The notes under the pieces are model-generated. The model searched no databases and was not told the DNA's origin. It worked only from the letters and a program-made list of their open reading frames with translations. Below are positions 8,780-17,122 of a DNA stretch of 64,000 nt, in pieces (position 1 is the stretch's first letter; every line of letters starts with the position of its first letter). The stretch spans positions 5,984,501 through 6,048,500 of the forward strand of contig NZ_FMHZ01000002.1 in the NCBI RefSeq assembly GCF_900090315.1. The letters are read 5' to 3'. The DNA comes from Micromonospora citrea. GTDB lineage: Bacteria; Actinomycetota; Actinomycetes; Mycobacteriales; Micromonosporaceae. The translations under genes were made by a program, and so were the position numbers.

Positions 8780-9092
8780 GTGGTGGTGAGCGCCCTGGCG
8801 GGCGATGAGCCCGTCGGGAAGTTGGAGGTGGTGCACACCTTCACCGGGCCGATGCCGACGGGCGTGAGCGTCTCGCGGACCGGACGTGTCTTCGTCAACT
8901 TCCCGAAGTGGGGTGACGAGGTGACCGCCACCGTGGTCGAGCTGCGGGACGGCATCGAGGTGCCGTTTCCCGATCAGGAGTGGAACAACCCGTCGGCCGA
9001 CGACGACGCCCGGGCGTTCGTGTCCGTGCAGAGCGTCGCCGACCCGGCCGACCGGCTGTGGGTGCTCGACACCGGCAGCCCCATGTTCCAGC
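8780..9092 (+). pseudogene. Major royal jelly protein-like gene, 5' fragment
   Basis: The frame from about 8780 encodes GKLEVVHTFTGPMPTGVSV, then VFVNFPKWGDEV, then DRLWVLDTGSPMF. This matches the first 100 or so residues of bacterial MRJP/yellow-family proteins (beta-propellers of about 350-400 residues). The similarity ends near 9092 in the LDTGSPMF strand, and the frame then continues into sequence that is antisense to a molybdopterin oxidoreductase. No downstream part of the propeller is present. Three GTG codons at 8780-8788 could be the old start, but no clear ribosome site precedes them. Confidence 0.6.
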
Positions 9093-9697
9093 CGACCAGG
9101 TCGCCCTCGGTGATGCCGAGCCGGGCCGCGTCGTCCGCGTTGAACTCCACCCACACGTCGGGCGCGGCGCGGTCGAGCTGCGGGCCCGGCCGGTCTTGGT
9201 GCGGGTGTGGAACTGGTAGACGGTGCGACCGGTGGTCAGCAGCATCGGGTGCTCGTCGTCAGGCACCTCGGGGGAGGGCTGGTAGTCGACGGCGTGCAGG
9301 AATGCCCGCCCGCCCGGCTCCTTGGCCCGGTATTCCGACTCGGTGAACTCCGCGCCGGTGGCGAGGTCGTGGCCGTACGTCTCGCAGAAGTCGGGGTCGG
9401 TGTTGAAGCGCCCGTCGGCGTAGAGGCGCTCGGTGCCCTCGGGGTGCTCCTCGGCGCAGGGCCACTGGACGCCGGAGCCGCCCCGCAGCCGGGCGTAGCT
9501 GATGCCGGTGTAGTCGCACGGCCGCCCCCGCGAGCACTCCTGCCACGCCTCGAACACCTCCTCCGGCCCGGTCCACCGGATCAGACGTCCGCCTCGGTCA
9601 GGTCGCCGTCGAGGAACCGGTCGACCCGCACCGGCCACTGCTGCCCCGGCCCGTACGGGGTCCGCTCACCCCACGGGTCGGCGATCCGGTCGACCAC
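9079..9697 (-). pseudogene. Molybdopterin oxidoreductase remnant (internal deletion, frameshift, truncated)
   Basis: Three pieces of one large molybdenum enzyme survive. A front piece begins at GTG 9697 behind a good GGAGGG ribosome site and reads DRIADPWGERTPYGPGQQWP, the usual N-terminus of actinobacterial nitrate-reductase-like proteins, then stops at about 9582. In another frame an internal piece (9580-9190) contains TGISYARLRGGSGVQWPC and HPMLLTTGRTVYQFHT from the region before the dinucleotide-binding domain. A one-base loss near 9190 shifts to VWVEFNADDAARLGITEGDLV, the start of that C-terminal domain, which breaks off near 9079. A complete family member is around 700 residues or more. 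The gene cannot encode a working enzyme. Confidence 0.75.
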
Positions 9698-9830
9698 GAC
9701 GCGCTCCCTCCGACGACACTCCGGGGGCGGCCCCTCGCGGCGTCCGCCCGCCCCTCCCAGCATGTGGCCGTACCCCGGATGAGCACGCCGAACCGGACGG
9801 ACTGCACCGGTTCGGGTTCCTCGTCCGCCG

Positions 9831-9893
9831 GCCGCCGAAGTCGGTCCGCCCGCCGCCGAAGTCGGTCCGCCCGCCGCCGGGGTCGGTCCGTTG
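9831..9893. repeat. Three tandem 21-bp repeats
   Basis: The units at 9831-9851 and 9852-9872 are identical (GCCGCCGAAGTCGGTCCGCC plus C). The third at 9873-9893 differs at a few positions (GGGG for GAAG, TTG at the end). They lie between the decayed oxidoreductase and the phospholipase-like gene, in a stretch where I see no gene. A 21-bp period keeps a reading frame, so they could be the trace of a lost coding repeat. Confidence 0.8.
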
Positions 9894-9967
9894 GCGTCCG
9901 CGGCTGTCGTCCCTCGTCACCGGAGGCGGAGGTTCCGTCGGGCGCCGCCCGGTGAAACAATCCACTA

Positions 9968-11278
9968 ATGGAGATGTATAGATTATTTCGGCGTCCGGTC
10001 GCGCGCTTGGCGCTGGTCCTCGTGCTCGCCGCCGGCGTGCTCGGGGCGCCCGCGGCGAGCGCCGGGCCGGCCAGGGCCGCCGAGCCGGACCCGACGATGA
10101 ACGACGCGGTCTTCAGCCGGCCGACCGGGACCGCCGCCCAGCAGAACGCGATCTTCATCCAGCTCGCCCGGATCATCGACCGCGTGCCGGCGGGCGGAGA
10201 GATCCAGATGTCCTGGTTCGGGTTCAGCGTCACCGACGTCACCGACTCGGAGACCACCCCGGACCTGCCCAAGCGGCTGCTCGACGCGCACCGGCGGGGG
10301 GTGCGCGTCAAGATCATCCTGGATCACGAGCAGGTCGGTCAGCGGCCGTACCAGCGGCTGCTGCCGGTGCTCGGCGGCAACGACACCGCCGGGTCGTACA
10401 TCGTGCACTGCGCCGACAAGTTCCCCGCCGCCGACCGTGGCTGCATCGGCACCCGTCGGATCGACTACACCAACTCGTCGGTGACGGCCTACAACCACAA
10501 CAAGTTCCTGATCGCGTCCAGCATCGTGCGCAACGACGGCTCGACCGTGCCCAACGTGGTCTTCCAGGGCTCCGCGAACCTGGGCTGGTGGGACGCGAAC
10601 GAGGCGTACAACAACGCCCTGACGTTCAGCGACGCCACCACCTACCAGGCGTACCGGCAGTACTTCGGGGACCTGCGGTCGTACCGCTACAGCTCGACCG
10701 GGAACAACGACTACTACTGGGGCACCCCGACCGGCACGACGTACCGGGCGTACTTCTTCCCCCGGCGGGAGCGCTCCGGGCAGCCGGTCGGTGACCCGGC
10801 CACCGACACCATCGTCAGCGTGCTCAACTCCGTCGCCTCCTGCTCGTACGACGACAACGGCACCCGCCGGCAGACCGACGTCCGGGTCAACATGTTCTCG
10901 TTCAACCGACCCGAGGTGGCCAAGCGGCTCACCGCGCTGCGCAACGCCGGCTGCTGGGTCGACGTCGTCTACAGCGAGGCGAACGCGAACGTGCTGAGCG
11001 AGCTGGGCGGCAACATCCAGCTCACCAGGTGCGACTACAACGTCGGGCCCGGCCGGGACATCCGCACGCACAACAAGTACATGCTGATCGACGGCGCGTA
11101 CGACGACGACATCGTGCCCCGGGTCTTCACCGGCAGCCACAACTACAACGTCTCCGCGCTGCGCCAGGCCGACGAGGCGATGCTGCGCGTCATGGGCCGG
11201 GGCGTCCACGACGACTACCTCGCCGACTTCTGGCACGTCCGGGACGCCTGCCGGGCCAACGGGGGTGCCGTCCGCTGA
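9968..11278 (+). CDS. Secreted phospholipase D-like protein
   Basis: This 436-residue protein has a signal peptide (basic RLFRRPVAR, then a hydrophobic run ending near AASAGPARA). Two repeats of the phospholipase D fold follow. The motif in the first half is HNKFLIAS (His at about residue 178), so the Asp of the H-x-K-x4-D motif is replaced by Ser. The second is HNKYMLID (about residue 367) and is complete, followed by TGSHNYNVSALRQADE. The fold suggests a phosphodiesterase or nuclease acting outside the cell; lipid or nucleic acid substrate cannot be decided. The codons just before and after the start are AT-rich compared with the window, and no clear ribosome site is visible. Confidence 0.85.
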   Translation: MEMYRLFRRPVARLALVLVLAAGVLGAPAASAGPARAAEPDPTMNDAVFSRPTGTAAQQNAIFIQLARIIDRVPAGGEIQMSWFGFSVTDVTDSETTPDLPKRLLDAHRRGVRVKIILDHEQVGQRPYQRLLPVLGGNDTAGSYIVHCADKFPAADRGCIGTRRIDYTNSSVTAYNHNKFLIASSIVRNDGSTVPNVVFQGSANLGWWDANEAYNNALTFSDATTYQAYRQYFGDLRSYRYSSTGNNDYYWGTPTGTTYRAYFFPRRERSGQPVGDPATDTIVSVLNSVASCSYDDNGTRRQTDVRVNMFSFNRPEVAKRLTALRNAGCWVDVVYSEANANVLSELGGNIQLTRCDYNVGPGRDIRTHNKYMLIDGAYDDDIVPRVFTGSHNYNVSALRQADEAMLRVMGRGVHDDYLADFWHVRDACRANGGAVR

Positions 11279-11304
11279 GCCGTGCGGGTGGCGGGTGGGC
11301 GGCG

Positions 11305-12273
11305 TCAGAGCCAACCGCGCTCGCGGGCCTGCCACCCCAGCTGCATCCGCGACCGCGAGTTGGTCAGCTCCATGAGGTGCTGCACCCGCCGGACCACCGT
11401 GCGGCGGCTCACCCCCAGCCGCGCGCCGACCGCCTCGTCGGTCAGGCCGGCGACCAGCAGGGACAGCAGGCGCCGGTCGGTGGCCGAGACCGCCGTGGCG
11501 GCGGCGAGGTCCGCGGAGTCCGCCACGGACAGGGGAGTGGCCTGGCTCCAGACGGTCTCGAAGAGCGCGATCAACGCGTCGAGCAGGCCGCACGGGTGCA
11601 CCAGCAGCGCCGCGTCGTGTGCCGACTGCGTCCACGCCAGCGGCAGCAGGGCCAGCTCCCGATCGGCGACGGCGAGCTTGGTCGGCAGGCCGTGCGCCAG
11701 TCGCGCGTGCTCGCCCTCCTCGACATGGACGACGACGCTCGCCACGAAGCCGGGATCGGTCAGGGCGTCGACGTCGTACACCGCCCGGTAGACGATCCCG
11801 GCGGCCTGCCGTTCGAGCTGCTGGCGGTTGACGTCCTTCGGCACCGCGTACGGCGGCGCGACCAGCACCCGCATCTGGTGCCGGGCCGTACGCTGCAGCC
11901 GGTCGAAGGCCTGCGCCACCGCCGCCCGACCGGACACGATCTCGATGAGGTCCTCGGTGCGCCGGTTGCTGGCCCGGCTGCGCGCCTCGTGCGCGAGGCG
12001 GCGGGCGGCGGCCCGTACGCCCTCCAGCTCCTCCTGGCGGCGGCGGACCTGCTGTTCCACCGCCAGCTCGGGGGGAACCGGGACGACCCGCTCCTCGGGG
12101 GCCGGGGTGTGGTGCACGAAGCCCTTGCGCTGCAGGGAGAGCACCGCGCGACGCACCCGGGTCGGGGTGAGCCCGGTGCGGGCGGCGAGTTGCGTCAGCG
12201 TCGCACCGCCCTGGCGGACCAGCGCGAGGTAGACCGCCTCCTCCGCCGCGCTCAGCCCCGCCGGTCCAAGCAT
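11305..12273 (-). CDS. TrmB/LuxR-type transcriptional regulator
   Basis: This 322-residue protein has an N-terminal winged helix like TrmB (LSAAEEAVYLALVRQGGATLTQLAARTGL), a middle sensor-like domain, and a C-terminal LuxR-like helix-turn-helix (TDRRLLSLLVAGLTDEAVGA, then SRRTVVRRVQHLMELTNSRSR). I start it at 12273 because AGGAGGAG lies just upstream of that codon; the ATG seven codons earlier would place this ribosome site inside the gene. Such double-HTH regulators often sit next to secreted subtilase genes in actinobacteria, and here a subtilase starts 121 bp away on the other strand. Control of that gene is a reasonable inference. Confidence 0.85.
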   Translation of the reverse strand: MLGPAGLSAAEEAVYLALVRQGGATLTQLAARTGLTPTRVRRAVLSLQRKGFVHHTPAPEERVVPVPPELAVEQQVRRRQEELEGVRAAARRLAHEARSRASNRRTEDLIEIVSGRAAVAQAFDRLQRTARHQMRVLVAPPYAVPKDVNRQQLERQAAGIVYRAVYDVDALTDPGFVASVVVHVEEGEHARLAHGLPTKLAVADRELALLPLAWTQSAHDAALLVHPCGLLDALIALFETVWSQATPLSVADSADLAAATAVSATDRRLLSLLVAGLTDEAVGARLGVSRRTVVRRVQHLMELTNSRSRMQLGWQARERGWL

Positions 12274-12394
12274 GATCGCCTCCTCCTGGCGCATCTGAGC
12301 CTTGTCGCAGCTGCGCTGACTCTAGATCCTTTACGGTGCTGGTGACGAGGTGTGACGCTGCCTGCTGAACGGCCGGCACGTCATAGGGGGTCTC

Positions 12395-15300
12395 GTGTTC
12401 AGCTCGTTACGCAGGGTGCTCGCCGCGGCGGTGGCGGTCGCCGCCGTCGTCGCGGTCGCGCCGCCGCCCGCGACCGCCTTCACCGCTGACGCAGTTGCGT
12501 CAACCGCGGCACCCGGGTCGCTGTACCGGATCACGCTGATCAACGGTGACGTCGTCCGGCTCACCCGCTTCGCCGACGGCCGGCAGGAGGCGACGATCGA
12601 CGACCGGGGCAGACCCGACCGGCGCGGCTTCCAACTGTCCCACCGCGACGGCGACGTCTACGTGGTGCCGGACGAGGCGCTGCCGTACGTCTCCGCCGGC
12701 GTGCTGGACGAGGCGCTGTTCAACGTCACCGACCTGGTCGCCGACGGCTTCCACGACGCGGCCAGCCCGACCCTTCCGCTGCTCGTGGCCGGGGCGCCCG
12801 CCACCGCCGGCGCCCGTGCGGCGGTCCCGGACACGCCGCCGGGTGTGACCCGGACCCGGGTGCTGCCCAGCATCGGCGCGGTCGCGGTCACCGAACGCAA
12901 GTCCGAGCTGCGCGCGCTGTGGCAGGCGCTGACCTCGGGGCCCCGTACCCTCGCCGCCGGCGAACGCCGGGTCTGGCTGGACCGGCGGCTGCGCGCCGAC
13001 CTGGTCGACAGCGTGCCCCGCATCGGCGCGCCGGCCGCGTGGAAGGCCGGATACGACGGGCGGGGCGTCACCGTGGCCGTGCTCGACAGCGGCTACGACC
13101 CGACCCACCCCGACCTCGCGGGCCGGGTGGCCGCCGCCGCCGACTTCACCGACACCGACGGTGCGGCGGTCGACCGGTTCGGGCACGGCACGCACGTCGC
13201 CGCCACCATCGCCGGCAGCGGCAAGGCCGGACGAGCCGGCGGCAGGGGCGTGGCCCCGGGCGCCCGGCTGCTCGTCGGCAAGGTCCTCGACGACACCGGC
13301 TACGGCGACGTCTCCGCGGTCATCGCCGGCATGGAGTGGGCGGTACGCCAGGGCGCACGGGTGGTCAACGTCAGCCTCGGCGGGCCGTCGTACGGGGGCA
13401 CGGACCCGGTCAGCGAGGCGGTCGACGCGCTGAGCGCCAGCTCGGACGCGCTCTTCGTGGTGAGCGCCGGCAACTCCGGCCCGGGACCGCAGACCGTCGG
13501 CACGCCGGGCATCGCCACCGCGGCGCTGACCGTGGGCGCGGTGTCCGACCAGGGCGAGCTGGCGGACTTCTCCAGCCGCGGGCCGCGCCTCGACGACGGC
13601 GCCGTCAAGCCCGAGGTCACCGCACCGGGCGTCGAGATCGTGGCGGCCCGCGCGGCGGGCACCTCGCTCGGGCAGGTGGTCGACCGGTCCTACACCGCGA
13701 TGTCCGGCACCTCCATGGCCGCGCCGCACGTCGCGGGCGCGGCGGCGCTGCTCGCCCAGGCCCGTCCCGACTGGCGGCCCGAACAGCTCAAGGCCGCGCT
13801 GGTCACGAGCGCGACCCCGACCGGCGGCGCGCCGGTCGCGCAGCAGGGCGCCGGGCGGGTGGACGTGCCGGCCGCGCTGGGGCAGACCGTCCACGCCGAC
13901 ACCGCCAGTGTCGTACTCGGGCGGGTGCCCGCCGGGTCCGGGCCGCGCACGGCGGACGTGGTGTACACCAACACCAGCCGTAAGCCGGTCACCCTGGACC
14001 TGACCGTGGCCGCCACCGACGCCGGCGCGACCGGCCGCGCCGCGGCGCTGAGCGTCACGCCGGCCCGGCTGACCATCGCCGCCGGCGGACGGGCGACCGC
14101 GACCGTACGGCTGGACACCGCGGCGACCCGGCCGAACCAGTACGCCGGGTTGCTCACGGCGGCCGGCGCCGGACTGCGACTGCGGACCCCCGTCGGCCTC
14201 AGCGTGACCCCGCCGGTGCACACCCTCACCATCGAGGCGACCGACCGCGACGGCCGGCCGGCGACCGGATTCGCCAACCGGGCCGAGCTGTGGAACCTCG
14301 ACACGGGCGAGCAGCACTACGGGTTCTTCGCCGACGGCCGGGCGACGCTGGAACTGCCCGCCGGCCGGTACTCGCTGATGGCGCTCCTGCACAGCCTGGA
14401 CGGCGCCGGCGTCGAGAAGGACCTCACCCTGGCGGGCGACCCGGAGCTGGTCGTCGACGCCGACCGCACCCTGCGGCTCGACGCCCGCGCCGGCAACGAG
14501 ATCCGCGTCGACGTGGCGGACCCGACCGTGGTCGGCCGCAGCGCCGTGTCGTGGCAGCGCACCGCCGGCAGCCGGTCGAACCTGTCCGGCTGGGCCTTCA
14601 ACCCGTCGCACGTCCGGCGGGTCTACGCGGTACCGACCCGGCCGGTCTCCACCGGGACGTTCCAGTTCTTCAGCCGGTGGGACCTCAGCGCCCCCGAGCT
14701 GACCGCCGAGGTGACCGGCGCCGGCGGCTTCCGCCTGGACCGTCCGCTGCCGGTGGACTTCGCGCCGCTGTTCGACGGGACCCGCACGCTGCCGCTGGTC
14801 GACGGCGGCGACGGCGCTCCGGCCGGGCTGGGCGGCGCCCGCGGCGCGGCGCTGCTGCTGCGGTACGCCGGTGAGGAGGCCGTCGCCGAGCAGTTGCGCG
14901 CCGCCGCCGAGGCCGGCGCCGTGGTGGTGCTCCTCGCCCCCGCCGAGCCCGGCAGGATCTACCCGAGCGGCTACGGCTCGTCGGTGCCGGCCTACCAGAT
15001 CGAGTACGCCGACGGCCTGCGGCTGCGCGAGCGGTTGGCCGCCGGGACGGTGGACCTCGCCCTGACCGGCGTGGCCCGCAGCCCGTACCACTACGACCTG
15101 CTGCTGGCCGAGCCGGGCGGTATTCCGGCCGACCTGCACTACACGGCGGGGGAGTTGGCGCTGGCCACGGTGGAGAGCGAGTTCCACCAGCACGGGACGC
15201 AGATGCGGGCGCTGGACTCGCGGGCGGGCTACCCGGACGGGGTGAGCGTCGCGTTCGAGTTCAACCGGCCGGTGACCGCCGCGCAGCGGCGCACCGACCA

Positions 15301-16129
15301 CGTCAACACCGGCGGTGTGCTCTGGCGCGCCCGGGCCACCGCCGAGGGCGAGAACCTGGGCAGGACCCAGGGCACCATGTACGGCCCCCTGCGGGCGTAC
15401 CGGCCCGGCGAGCGGGCCCGCCAGGTGTGGTTCCCGGCCCTGACCCGGCCCGCCGTCCCGAGGGGCACGCCCAACTACGCGTACGGCACCCCCGTCAACC
15501 GGTGGCACGACAGCATCCGGGTGGCCGTGCCGCAGTACGCCGACGGCGACGCCGGGTCGTACGGCTGGATCGACGGCGGCTCCGACCGGGCGCGGTTGAC
15601 GCTGCGCCGCGGCGGGCAGGTCGTGGGCACCACCACCGGATCGTCCCGGCAGTTCACGGTCGGCCCGGGCAACGGGACGTACCGCCTGACGCTGGACGTC
15701 GCCCGGGACACGTTCCGGGACCGGGTCTGGTGGACCACCTCGACCGCGACGTCGACGACCTGGACGTTCCGGTCGAGCCGGCCCAGGGGCGACGAGCCGC
15801 AGGTGCTGGCGCTGCCGCAGGTCCGGTACGACCTGCGGACGGACCTGTCCAACTCGGTCCGCGCCGATCGGCCGTACCCGCTGACGCTCAGCCCCGGCTA
15901 CCAGCCGGGCGCGGCCGGGCCCGGCCGGTTCGAGACCACCGTGTGGGTGTCCTACGACGACGGCGCCCACTGGCGGAGGGTGCCGACCCGGGGCCTTGGG
16001 ACGGTGACGGCGACGATGCCGGCGGCGCCGGCCGACGCGCGGTTCGCCACCGTCCGGGTCACCGCCACCGACCGCGCCGGCAACCGGATCGACCAGACCG
16101 TCACCCGCGCCTGGAAGGTGACGCCCTGA
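12395..16129 (+). CDS. Large secreted subtilisin-family (S8) serine protease
   Basis: This 1,244-residue exported protease has a signal peptide of about 30 residues and a pro-region with YRITLINGDVVRLTR. The catalytic domain carries Asp in VAVLDSGYDPTH (about residue 230), His in GHGTHVAAT (about 264) and Ser in GTSMAAPHVAG (about 438). A long C-terminal part of some 750 residues includes beta-sandwich-like segments and a PA-like insertion. It starts with GTG behind TAGGGGG. The divergent TrmB/LuxR-type gene is its probable regulator. Two strong stem-loops follow the stop. The protein at 53258 shares this pro-region and C-terminal architecture but lacks the protease domain. Confidence 0.93.
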   Translation: MFSSLRRVLAAAVAVAAVVAVAPPPATAFTADAVASTAAPGSLYRITLINGDVVRLTRFADGRQEATIDDRGRPDRRGFQLSHRDGDVYVVPDEALPYVSAGVLDEALFNVTDLVADGFHDAASPTLPLLVAGAPATAGARAAVPDTPPGVTRTRVLPSIGAVAVTERKSELRALWQALTSGPRTLAAGERRVWLDRRLRADLVDSVPRIGAPAAWKAGYDGRGVTVAVLDSGYDPTHPDLAGRVAAAADFTDTDGAAVDRFGHGTHVAATIAGSGKAGRAGGRGVAPGARLLVGKVLDDTGYGDVSAVIAGMEWAVRQGARVVNVSLGGPSYGGTDPVSEAVDALSASSDALFVVSAGNSGPGPQTVGTPGIATAALTVGAVSDQGELADFSSRGPRLDDGAVKPEVTAPGVEIVAARAAGTSLGQVVDRSYTAMSGTSMAAPHVAGAAALLAQARPDWRPEQLKAALVTSATPTGGAPVAQQGAGRVDVPAALGQTVHADTASVVLGRVPAGSGPRTADVVYTNTSRKPVTLDLTVAATDAGATGRAAALSVTPARLTIAAGGRATATVRLDTAATRPNQYAGLLTAAGAGLRLRTPVGLSVTPPVHTLTIEATDRDGRPATGFANRAELWNLDTGEQHYGFFADGRATLELPAGRYSLMALLHSLDGAGVEKDLTLAGDPELVVDADRTLRLDARAGNEIRVDVADPTVVGRSAVSWQRTAGSRSNLSGWAFNPSHVRRVYAVPTRPVSTGTFQFFSRWDLSAPELTAEVTGAGGFRLDRPLPVDFAPLFDGTRTLPLVDGGDGAPAGLGGARGAALLLRYAGEEAVAEQLRAAAEAGAVVVLLAPAEPGRIYPSGYGSSVPAYQIEYADGLRLRERLAAGTVDLALTGVARSPYHYDLLLAEPGGIPADLHYTAGELALATVESEFHQHGTQMRALDSRAGYPDGVSVAFEFNRPVTAAQRRTDHVNTGGVLWRARATAEGENLGRTQGTMYGPLRAYRPGERARQVWFPALTRPAVPRGTPNYAYGTPVNRWHDSIRVAVPQYADGDAGSYGWIDGGSDRARLTLRRGGQVVGTTTGSSRQFTVGPGNGTYRLTLDVARDTFRDRVWWTTSTATSTTWTFRSSRPRGDEPQVLALPQVRYDLRTDLSNSVRADRPYPLTLSPGYQPGAAGPGRFETTVWVSYDDGAHWRRVPTRGLGTVTATMPAAPADARFATVRVTATDRAGNRIDQTVTRAWKVTP

Positions 16130-16179
16130 CCTGACAGGTCGGACGGGCCGGAACGCGCCGCCGCGACGGCCCGACGACA

Positions 16180-16213
16180 CCGTGGAGAGCGGTCCGCAAG
16201 TGGCTCTCCACGG
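16180..16213 (+). terminator. Stem-loop terminator after the subtilase gene
   Basis: CCGTGGAGAGC at 16180-16190 pairs perfectly with GCTCTCCACGG at 16203-16213 (11-bp stem, 12-base loop), 51 bp after the stop codon. It is the first of two tandem hairpins. Confidence 0.65.
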
Positions 16214-16217
16214 CCGG

Positions 16218-16254
16218 CGGTGCCGGGCGACCCCACCCTCGTCGCCCGGCACCG
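16218..16254 (+). terminator. Second tandem stem-loop terminator
   Basis: A perfect 14-bp stem (CGGTGCCGGGCGAC at 16218-16231, GTCGCCCGGCACCG at 16241-16254) with a 9-base loop follows four bases after the first hairpin. Together they should block read-through from the very long subtilase transcript. Confidence 0.65.
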
Positions 16255-16331
16255 CCCACGCGGGATCCTCCTCGACCCTGTTCGGCGAGGCGGACCGATG
16301 AGTCCGGCGTCGGCGGGCAGTCTTCGTTACG

Positions 16332-16343
16332 GCAGACGTCTGC
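16332..16343. promoter_or_regulatory. 12-bp palindrome upstream of the DHFR-like gene
   Basis: GCAGACGTCTGC is a perfect palindrome ending 22 bp before the ATG at 16366 and just before its AGGAGG ribosome site. Its place in the probable 5' leader or promoter suggests an operator, but no regulator is encoded next to it and chance occurrence is possible. Confidence 0.25.
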
Positions 16344-16365
16344 GACTTCCCGCACAGGAGGATCC

Positions 16366-16989
16366 ATGAGTACCACCGAGCGGCGCGGCCCGGTGAAGGC
16401 CGCCATCACCGTGTCACTGGACGGCTACGTCACCGGTCCCGACGATCGGGCGGGCCAGGGCCTCGGCGTCGGCGGCGAGCGGCTGCACCACTGGGTGATG
16501 GGCGGCCCGTGGACCTACGACACGGACCACGAACCCGGCGCCGGCATGACCGACCCGGACCGCGCCTACTACGACACGCTGCTCGAGGGGACGGGCGCCG
16601 CCCTCTGCGGCCGGGGCATGTACGACAGCGCCGGCGCCTGGGGCGGCCGGAACCCGTTCGAGGGCACCCTGGTCGTGCTCACCCACCGCACCGAGGACCA
16701 GCCCGACCCGAGCACCGGTTTCCTGATGGTCGACGGGTTCGACGAGGCGCTGGCGGCGGCACGACGGGCGGCCGGCGACGGCGGCGTCGCCATCGGCGGG
16801 GGTGCTGACGTCATCCGGCAGGCGCTCCGGGCGGGGGTGGTCGACGAACTCGGCATCTCCACCGCTCCGGTCGTGCTCGGCGGCGGGAAGCGGCTCTTCG
16901 AGGGCTTCGACCGGGACATCGACCTCAAGATCCTTGCGGTCCACCAGTCGCCGTACGCCGTCCACACCCGGTACGCCGTCGTGCGCTGA
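16366..16989 (+). CDS. Dihydrofolate reductase-like (RibD C-terminal fold) protein
   Basis: This 207-residue protein has the DHFR/RibD-C fold signature: AAITVSLDGYVTGPDD at the N-terminus, LCGRGMYDSAGAWGG in the middle, and VAIGGGADVIRQAL followed by VDELGISTAPVVLGGGKRLFEG near the end. Proteins of this group are NADPH-dependent reductases of unknown physiological substrate, widespread in actinobacteria and distinct from housekeeping FolA. AGGAGG lies eight bases before the ATG. The gene is monocistronic: terminators precede it and a hairpin follows it. Confidence 0.9.
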   Translation: MSTTERRGPVKAAITVSLDGYVTGPDDRAGQGLGVGGERLHHWVMGGPWTYDTDHEPGAGMTDPDRAYYDTLLEGTGAALCGRGMYDSAGAWGGRNPFEGTLVVLTHRTEDQPDPSTGFLMVDGFDEALAAARRAAGDGGVAIGGGADVIRQALRAGVVDELGISTAPVVLGGGKRLFEGFDRDIDLKILAVHQSPYAVHTRYAVVR

Positions 16990-17017
16990 ACGCCCCGGTC
17001 CGGCAGGACGGACCGAC

Positions 17018-17056
17018 GTGCCGGGCCCGCCGGCGTTCGACGGCCGGGCCCGGCAC
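17018..17056. terminator. Stem-loop between convergent genes
   Basis: GTGCCGGGCCCG (17018-17029) and CGGGCCCGGCAC (17045-17056) form a perfect 12-bp stem with a 15-base loop. It lies between the DHFR-like gene and the convergent GlxA-type regulator, so it can serve both strands. Confidence 0.55.
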
Positions 17057-17122
17057 CGGCTCCGCCACCGACGCCGACCGGGGGGCGCGGACGCGCCCTA
17101 CGACGTCGTGGCGTCCGCGCGG

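Noticed and set aside
9831..9893. Possible CRISPR-like repeats
   Set aside because: Only three direct units without spacers; a simple tandem repeat.
12500..16252. Open frame of 1,250 codons antisense to the subtilase
   Set aside because: High-GC codon bias keeps the antisense frame free of stops; the translation is Arg/Gly/Pro/His-rich without domains, while the sense strand has all protease motifs.
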